A DNA stretch of 64,000 nt from Letharia columbiana (taxonomy: Eukaryota > Ascomycota > Lecanoromycetes > Lecanorales > Parmeliaceae). Position 1 is the stretch's first letter. Each line of letters opens with the position of its first letter. The notes beneath the pieces are model-generated. The model had not been told where the DNA came from and searched no databases. It saw only the letters and a list, made by a program, of their open reading frames with translations. The translations under genes and the position numbers were made by a program. Shown one piece after another: positions 57,160 to 64,000 of the stretch. The stretch lies in contig NW_023501038.1 in assembly GCF_014066305.1 (NCBI RefSeq), positions 310,001-374,000 on the forward strand, written 5' to 3'.

Positions 57160-59604
57160 TCACATGCTCACATATCCGCTCTCAACTGAAGCATTCGATG
57201 ATCTGCGCTGTACTTGAAGCCTTTGTAAGGCTGTCTTTAACCTCTCTTGAGCGCGTGAATGGGTTTTATCATCCGGCTTGTCCATTTGTACGACGGTGTT
57301 CAGGACGATCTGATTCAGGCTGCACAAATATTGTCCAGCATTCGCAGAGGCGTTGATGAGGACAAGTATCAAATTGTATGCGGCAGCCAATGCTAATACA
57401 TCCAGGCTCTTGACCCCAGAGTATGTTCGATCCAGGAGTTGTATTGCACTATCAAATGACATGGGATCGGGTCGGAGACCGGTCAATGCATCAAGAGCTT
57501 TGGCACATTCGATACAGGTAAGTACATCTCTACGGACAGTACTCGAAAAGGCGCTGATTTCCGAAAGCGAGCCTGGGAAAGAGACCGCGCTCGAGGACAA
57601 AAGAGCTTTTGAGAGCTTGTGGATGTTCTGTTTACGATCGGGCTCAGAGAAGATGGTCTTTGCTGCTAAAGCTCGAATAGAAGTACTCGACCCTGGGGGC
57701 GCTGTTCGAAGAGCGATTTCGATCTGTGAGAGGTGGGCCTGGCTGGTCTCGCCACTCTCAAGAAAGCTGCTCAGTGTCTCTTGCAGTATAAGAGAAGATG
57801 ACCACAAGGCCAGGGCATCAAGAGGGCCACGCATGGCCGTGTCCTCCGCAATGTCCTCAACCCCAACGTCTTCAGATGTTGTGGATGCTGACCTGTTCCA
57901 ACAAAGATTATGCGCCTGCTGTATTGTGAAGTCGGTCATAACGTCTTCAGCCGGCCGTTGCAGGAGGGCCAGGAGGTGATCGGATAACGGTTCGAAACTT
58001 TCAGATCCTGTCGCGACATCCACAGTGTCAAGCATTCGTTTTGCTAGAGTCCACTGATACTGGGCGAGTCGGCTGGCTGCGAGGTTGAAAGCCGAACAAA
58101 TTCTGGGCCACCTCGAAGCTTGCCAGAACATAATGCGAAGATGTAAAGCCTTTAGCATCAGTCTGGCCGGTGTTTTGGGCAATGTCCCGGCAGCCCAGAC
58201 GGTGAGAACGAGCCTACTCCTGCTCACCTCAGCATCTCCACCGGTCAGCTGGGCGTCGATGGCGATTTCCCACGCCCTCACTCTGGCAATCTCTTCTTCC
58301 TCGCTTCTGCCCATCAGCCATGAATAAATGTTCCAACCTAGCAATTGCCTGATTATGTATGCACCCGTTTCCAGTATAAGAGCCATCATCTCGGGGAACC
58401 AGCTATGCCGAGGGACCTTTAGTGTTTGTATCGCTGTCAACCATGCATTTTCACGCACTTCTATTGGAGAAGCTGAAGAGCGAGACCCGCTTCTACCTTC
58501 TGTTGCATGTTTGAGACCAAGCCTCGGTTTGGAGTTGAAAAGATACATAAACAGAACGAGCCCGAGGACAGAGAAAACCAAGAACCCTTTGATCATCGGT
58601 AGGAGGAGATATGCGAACGGGAACGATGCCAGATGGCCTTGCAATGCCCAGAGCGGCTGCAGCGTTGGAAATGGTGCCGAAAAGGGTAACGCGAACAGTC
58701 CACGGTCATTCTCTCGGTCCTTGCGGTTCTCCATGAATCCATCCATGACCATGAGCCCAGCCAAGGATCCCACCATGAGCTTCCCAATAAGTTTCCCGCC
58801 TCTGATTGAGAAGTGTGCTCCAGGCTGCTGGTCGTTAGAAGAAATTCGGTCGGCATAGTGCTCCTGAGGCGCATTGTTCTGCAATTTTCTGATATCATCT
58901 GGCACAGGGATCATGCCTCGGGGAGCATCAGATGTAATGGGAGAATCTTGGGTCGTAGATGGCAAGTCCTCTGGCCCTGCGTATGGAGACTTTGACAATT
59001 CTGCACTGACCGTATCTCGGCCTTGAGCGACTTCTGACTTAGCATAGCGCGCCTGGCTCCTAAGGCCCGCATTGACGTTCTCCAAGTAAGCGTTTCGCAG
59101 TTCGAGATGGTGGATATACTCGATTGCTTTGGTCAGAATGGTGGATTTGTTGTGTTTTGGATATGCTGCAAGCCTTTCCGTCTCAGTTGAAGTAAAGGCG
59201 TCGTCCCGAAGACTTGGAATACTTTTGCGTAAATCAGCAATCTTGTCGTTGAGGTTGGTACGGTAGCGCTTCTCAACGATGCTATGGCTTTTGTTCTGAA
59301 CAGACGTTGATTTCGCGTCCTGGCTGCCTGGGCGTGTGGCCGAGTCGCCGCTTTCTGTGGATGCTTTACGCTTTTTGGCAGGTCGAGGGGATGCATCAGC
59401 TTCCTCTATAACAGGATTAAGGTTTCGTGACTCGTTCGTCTCAATTGAAGAACGCTGCGGATCATGGGCATCTGTAGATAGTTGCATAGATGCAGTGGAT
59501 GCTAGGTCGGAATAGGATGCTGGGTCCCAGTCCATCCAATGGTCCCAAGCGTTGTCTGGGGAATTGGAGGCCGCATACGGTACCTCAATTTTGGCCCTGT
59601 CCAT
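57160..59604 (-). CDS. SREBP-type bHLH transcription factor, membrane-bound
   Basis: Related to fungal SrbA/Sre1, which control sterol synthesis and adaptation to low oxygen after release from the membrane. One uninterrupted exon of 814 residues from the ATG at 59604; an in-frame ATG at 59781 would add 59 unlikely-looking residues. The bHLH (about 106-170) reads KSHSIVEKRYRTNLNDKI with Tyr114 in the basic region, the residue that distinguishes SREBPs from other bHLH factors, and a long loop before NKSTILTKAIEYIHHLE. Two hydrophobic segments lie at about 272-290 and 328-356, in the place of the SREBP membrane hairpin. The C-terminal about 450 residues match the helical region found in fungal members. 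No Scap or Dsc gene is in the window, so the processing route is unknown. Confidence 0.88.
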   Translation of the reverse strand: MDRAKIEVPYAASNSPDNAWDHWMDWDPASYSDLASTASMQLSTDAHDPQRSSIETNESRNLNPVIEEADASPRPAKKRKASTESGDSATRPGSQDAKSTSVQNKSHSIVEKRYRTNLNDKIADLRKSIPSLRDDAFTSTETERLAAYPKHNKSTILTKAIEYIHHLELRNAYLENVNAGLRSQARYAKSEVAQGRDTVSAELSKSPYAGPEDLPSTTQDSPITSDAPRGMIPVPDDIRKLQNNAPQEHYADRISSNDQQPGAHFSIRGGKLIGKLMVGSLAGLMVMDGFMENRKDRENDRGLFALPFSAPFPTLQPLWALQGHLASFPFAYLLLPMIKGFLVFSVLGLVLFMYLFNSKPRLGLKHATEGRSGSRSSASPIEVRENAWLTAIQTLKVPRHSWFPEMMALILETGAYIIRQLLGWNIYSWLMGRSEEEEIARVRAWEIAIDAQLTGGDAEVSRSRLVLTVWAAGTLPKTPARLMLKALHLRIMFWQASRWPRICSAFNLAASRLAQYQWTLAKRMLDTVDVATGSESFEPLSDHLLALLQRPAEDVMTDFTIQQAHNLCWNRSASTTSEDVGVEDIAEDTAMRGPLDALALWSSSLILQETLSSFLESGETSQAHLSQIEIALRTAPPGSSTSIRALAAKTIFSEPDRKQNIHKLSKALLSSSAVSFPGSLSEISAFSSTVRRDVLTCIECAKALDALTGLRPDPMSFDSAIQLLDRTYSGVKSLDVLALAAAYNLILVLINASANAGQYLCSLNQIVLNTVVQMDKPDDKTHSRAQERLKTALQRLQVQRRSSNASVESGYVSM

Positions 59605-59945
59605 GCCTTCGGGAGGCGGCCAACAAAGCAAATGGATTGGCAGAAATACCACGACCGCTGACGTGCTGCAGTGCCTTATGTTTGGTCTGATTGAGATGAA
59701 TAGCGGCTTCTCGGCTCCTGTTGGCTCAGGCGCAGAGGTGATATAAAGTGCATGAAAGCAATCTAATGCTTTGTATCCCACTTAGTAGTGGCAAATTGGG
59801 CAGACGAAGTGGAGGAACAACAGTTTCCATTATGGTGGTGAATTGAAGCGTGCGACCAGAGTCAATGCCATAGTTCCAAGGTCAAGTACAAGGTGGGGAA
59901 GGTATGAGAGTGTAAGATGTTCATTGATTGTGTTTAAGTATAGTC

Positions 59946-60176
59946 AATACCTCTACTTCACATTACATAAATTGAACGGCTGCAAGTGGCGTGATCATTC
60001 GGACTTTTCGGATTCTTCGGATTATTCTCACGGTTGGGATCATCTTCTTGGCACGGAAGTAGCCAGCATGGCAGCAATTGATAAGGTACTTTACCTTAGG
60101 TAGTAGGTACGAGTACCGTTACAATACCTTTAAAGTTTTTAGCAAAGTTATATAATACCTTAGCGTAATAAAGTCT
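59946..60176 (+). repeat. Direct repeat, copy 1 (231 bp)
   Basis: Nearly identical to 60315-60515. It differs only by an extra 8 bases (after the AGCC AGC junction near 60070) and an extra 22 bases near 60117. Composition drops to AT-rich at its 3' end. It may be part of a mobile-element terminus or a recent local duplication. Confidence 0.88.
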
Positions 60177-60314
60177 GCCCTGAACTATTCGAGGCTATTT
60201 AAGAAGAAAAAGAAATAGTTACTATCTATAAGTAGAAATAATTAAGGTGTTTAAAGAAGCTAGTAGCTTATTGCTTTTGAACTAGAAGGAGTAGAAGTAA
60301 CTTTGATAGCCCCT

Positions 60315-60515
60315 AATACCTCTACTTCACATTACATAAATTGAACGGCTGCAAGTGGCGTGATCATTCGGACTTTTCGGATTCTTCGGATTATTCTCAC
60401 GGTTGGGATCATCTTCTTGGCACGGAAGTAGCCAGCAATTGATAAGGTACTTTACCTTAGGTAGTAGGTACGAGTACCTAGCAAAGTTATATAATACCTT
60501 AGCGTAATAAAGTCT
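60315..60515 (+). repeat. Direct repeat, copy 2 (201 bp)
   Basis: Second copy of the unit at 59946-60176, 138 bases downstream in the same orientation, lacking two short segments of 8 and 22 bases. Outside those two gaps I saw no base differences, so the duplication looks recent and unaffected by RIP. Confidence 0.88.
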
Positions 60516-61964
60516 CCCTATTCGAGAAGCCCTACGGGGTACCGTGCATGAGTGCCAAGATGAATGATGATGCCTTAGAAAGTAACCTTAAAGTATGCTA
60601 TCGAGCCGGCGTGCTCGGCGTGGCAGGTACTACTCGTAAGGTAGTGTACTCATACCGCAGCTACTCAAAATCCATGGCGCGCCTCCATACATGCATTTGG
60701 GTGACGAGTCTAAAGGAAAATGGACAAGTTTCATTGGAAACAAAAGCTCGGGATTTGAATACTCGTAAGTTTTCGATTCAAAGCCACTATTCTATGCGAG
60801 TGCTGTTAAGCTACGTCTCTTCTATGAAGGATTGGAAGTATATGTCAAGACTATGACTTTGAGCGACGACTTTGACCCCACACGAGCATCTCCGTATTTG
60901 GAGGAAATGGCTTAGCTCGTAATGTCATCAGACCCTAGCTAAGCAACATTCTGTTCAAGAGCAATCATCCAGCCGACACGCGGTGGGTACCGTATCTTCC
61001 CAAAACCTATCAAGACGCTCCCTACCCGAATTGAAGGGACGAGCCAGACGAAGATGAAGAAGTTCCATCAAAGGACAGAGCTTGGCCTTTGGTTGAATCT
61101 TTTCGATCCAAAACCGCTATGTCGTTGAAGTACAACACATCTTTCCGTTGACTTCGAACTTCCACGTGTATCTCCGCAGTCGAGAAGTAGATGACTATAG
61201 CACTCAACAACAACCGACTCTACGGGAATGTGCAGAACGAGCTTGCCCTTTTCACCTTCTCGACTCTTGCCCGAATTGACCGCTGTCCTGCATCCCAACC
61301 CATCTAGATCCACTCAATCAAACATCAAGTTGGCCTATTCGCATCCACCACTCTCCACCTTTTCCCTGCCGAGCTTCTCCATCCAATCGCCATATATGTG
61401 CTCCGGCCAAATGTCCTACCATTTCGTCCGCAACAATGTCTTTCGTTTGCCCCCTCTTCTCCGCTATGCAACGCCACACACGTCTAAGTTGACAGTCCGC
61501 AGGTAGAACACGACGAGATGGCGACTAGTTCCATTCGCATTACCGTGTTCCCTTAGCCTTCAACGGTTTGAACGGTAATGCACCATGACGACCCAAATTA
61601 GGATTATCAAGCCGAATCTTTCCGCTGTCATTACGTAGATCTAGCTTATACAGAGCGGCGGAGCCAAAAGAAATCTGCTCCTTGTAATCATTGCGACTCG
61701 CACCACAACAACTGCAAGCCGGGTGGGGCATCTGAATTTTCCTCTGCCTTTGTTGCGGGATCACCAGTTGTTGAAGGTCCTGTTTTGCCTGGTGAAGACT
61801 TATCCTGGATACAAGTAATCTGCCAAAATTCAGTCTCAAAAAGGCAGCACGAATGGTGTACGACAGGGGACGGGCTCCAATGCCGCTGCTGTTCAGTCGT
61901 ATGGCCCATATCGGCAAAGGAAAAGGGTACTCATAACGGCTCTCACATCTCCTCCGGCGGCTGA

Positions 61965-63971
61965 ACGTACGTCAGATAATACTCTGCTTCGATGGTACCG
62001 GGAATAAATTTTCGGGTGGGACGAGTCCTTCGATGAGAGAAAGAGAACATGATTGACTCCGCACCAAGCACTTCCGCAGATAGTAATATCCTGAAGATAT
62101 ACGGGATGCTAGACCGTACGAACGGCGACAAGCACTATTATCAGGTATTCCATCCTCCGTTGTCTGCCAACGTGGTCCGATTCTTTTTAGCCGGGAATCG
62201 GAACATATGTCAACACACTATCGATTTCACATACAAGTCGCCTGGCCCGATTCAACTCGTGGTATCAGAAAGCCAAAGACTCTGCTGTTGGCACGTTTTT
62301 TGACTTACATGTCACGGTAAGGTCACCCTTTCAAACAGACTGAGGCCATACAGCCAACAGCTTCTCAGGGCACCTATAAGTTCTTGATGCAGGTACGTAC
62401 GTGTGTCCGGAGTTATTATTCCGTACTTCAGTCCAATCTTTGAGCCGTCCATACTATGAGGACACGTCCCAAAACTCGAAACGCTTTCTTGAACAGGAAA
62501 TGCTGACTCCGAAGTCGTCAATAGTGCTACGAAGACGATGACATCTTCTTTTTCGGTTCCAGTAGGGGTGCCTACGTGGCACGCTTTCTTGCGGAGATGC
62601 TTGACCACGTGGGCCTACTCAGCGCTGGTAACGAAGAGATGATTTGATTTGCATGGAAGGCTTTTGCTCGGTGGCAGCAGAGAGAGGAGAACACGGTGGA
62701 AGAGAAGAAGAAAAAGGAGATGTTTGATTTCTTACTGGCTTTCTGTGAGAATTTCAGTCGTCCAGTCCGACGTATTCGCTTTCTTGGCCTCTTTCACACT
62801 GGTAACTCCGCTCGCCTATTTATCAGGCATGAGGGCTCTAGCTGAATCTGTGCCCAGTCAACAGTGTCCCGAGATTCGAGAATGCATGGATGTAGCGGAG
62901 CAGATTCCCGTACATCGCCAGAAGCTCGGCTAGAGTGATCCGTCATGCGGTCAGTATTGACGAACGGCGGGCAAAGTTCCGATCAGATTTGATATCCGAG
63001 GCAAAAACCCCCAGACCCCACGAGCGCGAGGAGCATCATAGAGAGACCCATGGACAGAAAACGGGGCCAAGAGAAAATTTGATGAGCAATGGGTCAAATG
63101 CAAGTCAGTTGGGTGCAGGCCGGTTTCGCAGGAGATCGCAGTTTCGCTCTACTGTCGAACTCAACAAAGCTATGTCGGCTCGTCTGAGCGCTGTAGAAGA
63201 GGGCTACCTTGATCCACGAGGGAGCTCACATGGCCGCCTTCCATCCACGCGCCCTGCTATTTCGCGCAACGCCGCGTCAGATGGGGTTTCCATTACAGCA
63301 TCGACTTCAATTGACTCATTATCAGCCTGGACAACATCCCGTTCTCAAGTCCAAAATCCGAAAAGCAAGAATCCGGATGGAGGTGTATCTCGGAGTTTTT
63401 CCTATCTTGTCCCGAAGTCTGAGTCGTAAGACATATCAAAGGAGCAAGATCTCCTTTTGTTCCCCAGACCTTTGTCATCAGTCAGGCTTCTTGCGCAAAG
63501 GAAGCAATGCTGACTCCGAGACTGTGCGTAGGGGCGGCTGGGATGGAGCCAGAGACCTCACAGGAATCCGAATTCCAGCAGACGATTTTCCGAGCTGCGA
63601 CCAAAGGTGTGCTTCACGATTGTCTTGAGTTCAGCAACGGTCTGAGAGTAGGGTCTGTCTTGTCATGGAAGATGATGGAGTGGTTTCCATTCCGCAGAAT
63701 GGACCTCAGACCTGATGGATCTTGGAAAGCGATATCTATACCCTTGCCCAGGGGCGAAGTCAGGGATATGCCTGAAAATGCATGGATCCATCACTCTGCG
63801 ATACGGAGGATGGAGGCCGATGAGCGGTACCGGCCCGGTAATCTGATAATTGGTGGGGGAGGACGTGGTATCAAAAGGGCACCGAAGGCTTTGGGAATTG
63901 GAGCGTGGGAAATCCTGAGGGGCAAGGATGATCCTGTTGGCATGGTATGTGAGGAAAGGCCCGAGTGTTGA
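61965..63971 (+). pseudogene. Decayed DUF2235 (alpha/beta-hydrolase) gene
   Basis: DUF2235 proteins carry a predicted lipase-like hydrolase fold. Readable exons: up to 62015 (LCFDGTGNKFSG), 62080-62144 (SNILKIYGMLDRTNGDKHYYQ), 62191-62315 (PGIGTYV, KAKDSAVG), 62369-62392, 62525-62801, and 62858 onward; all splice sites are GT-AG and in phase. [12 protein letters not shown] is the nucleophile-elbow region, here with Ser in place of the usual Phe before SRGA. The frame is broken by TGA at 62645-62647 and TAG at 62893-62895, in positions where Arg and Gln would be expected. After a Ser/Arg-rich stretch ending at 63429, the frame shifts, the expected WFxGxHxDxGGG segment is not found, and a conserved C-terminal block (63560-63971, with KMMEWFPFRRMDLRPDGSW and WIHHSAI) resumes. 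A start codon was not identified. Confidence 0.83.
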
Positions 63972-64000
63972 GAAACAGATTGACAAAGCGACGCACGGGA

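Larger units (their letters stand above)
59605..61960. other. Gene-poor region upstream of the SREBP-type gene
   Basis: About 2.3 kb without a convincing gene. It contains the 0.2 kb direct repeat described separately, the SREBP-type gene promoter at its left end, and short frames at 60548-60856 (+) and 61540-61917 (-) without domains. The 60120-60310 part is AT-rich and resembles the mutated repeat DNA at the window's left end. Confidence 0.5.

Noticed and set aside
59605..59781. N-terminal extension of the SREBP-type factor
   Set aside because: The added 59 residues are Cys/Pro/hydrophobic and unlike family N-termini; the ATG at 59604 was preferred.
61540..61917. 125-codon minus-strand frame with a Cys cluster (CSCCG)
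   Set aside because: No recognised domain and lies in a gene-poor stretch; too weak to call a gene.

Overview
The window is nuclear DNA of a filamentous ascomycete (Pezizomycotina). The evidence is the many 47-80 nt GT-AG introns with CTAAC/CTGAC-like branch sites, orthologues of typical fungal housekeeping genes (Cdh1, Smc1, Vps5, Med11, TAF5, Rpb6, Los1, TFIIIA, an SREBP-type bHLH factor), a mitochondrial ClpP (absent from budding yeast), and a 13 kb AT-rich block with the dinucleotide signature of repeat-induced point mutation (RIP). A Dothideomycete-like genome would fit, but the class is a guess.

Region 1, 1-13370: an AT-rich isochore almost without CA and TG dinucleotides and without usable genes. 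A Ty3/Gypsy chromovirus relic can be read through the mutations on the minus strand. Reverse transcriptase lies at about 8.8-9.2 kb, the integrase C-terminal domain at about 6.65-6.82 kb and a chromodomain at about 6.45-6.60 kb. The rest is unclassified repeat DNA. The change to normal DNA at about 13.37 kb is abrupt, 0.2 kb from the stop codon of the first gene.

Region 2, 13567-59604: a dense block of 20 genes, whose exon joins I worked out by hand and checked for phase. In order: aspartyl aminopeptidase (-), Cdh1/fizzy-related APC/C activator (+), pyruvate dehydrogenase protein X (-), unknown mitochondrial-type membrane protein (+), cohesin Smc1 (-), glycerophosphocholine acyltransferase Gpc1 (+), Dcr2-type phosphatase (+), retromer Vps5 (-), Mediator Med11 (-), TFIID/SAGA TAF5 (+), unknown mitochondrial-type protein (-), ClpP (+), Rpb6 (+), SIRT4-like sirtuin (-), MMT-type metal transporter (+), xylulokinase (+), TFIIIA-like zinc-finger factor (+), exportin-T Los1 (+), G-patch/DUF4187 protein (+), and SREBP-type bHLH factor (-). 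There is no biosynthetic cluster. The visible organisation is pairing: three head-to-head gene pairs have mitochondrial-looking products on both sides (Pdx1/unknown, unknown/ClpP, sirtuin/MMT transporter), and Smc1/Gpc1 share a promoter with an ACGCGT box.

Region 3, 59605-64000: no intact gene. It holds a 0.2 kb direct repeat of AT-rich, probably repeat-derived DNA, and a decayed DUF2235 (alpha/beta-hydrolase) gene. That gene keeps its exon-intron layout but carries in-frame TGA and TAG codons and lacks a central segment.

The oddest feature inside a gene is a 1.5 kb first intron in TAF5. It contains a 351-codon reading frame, interrupted by only two stops, that I cannot assign. I found no convincing CRISPR, tRNA or rRNA, and no clear case for an entirely new system.
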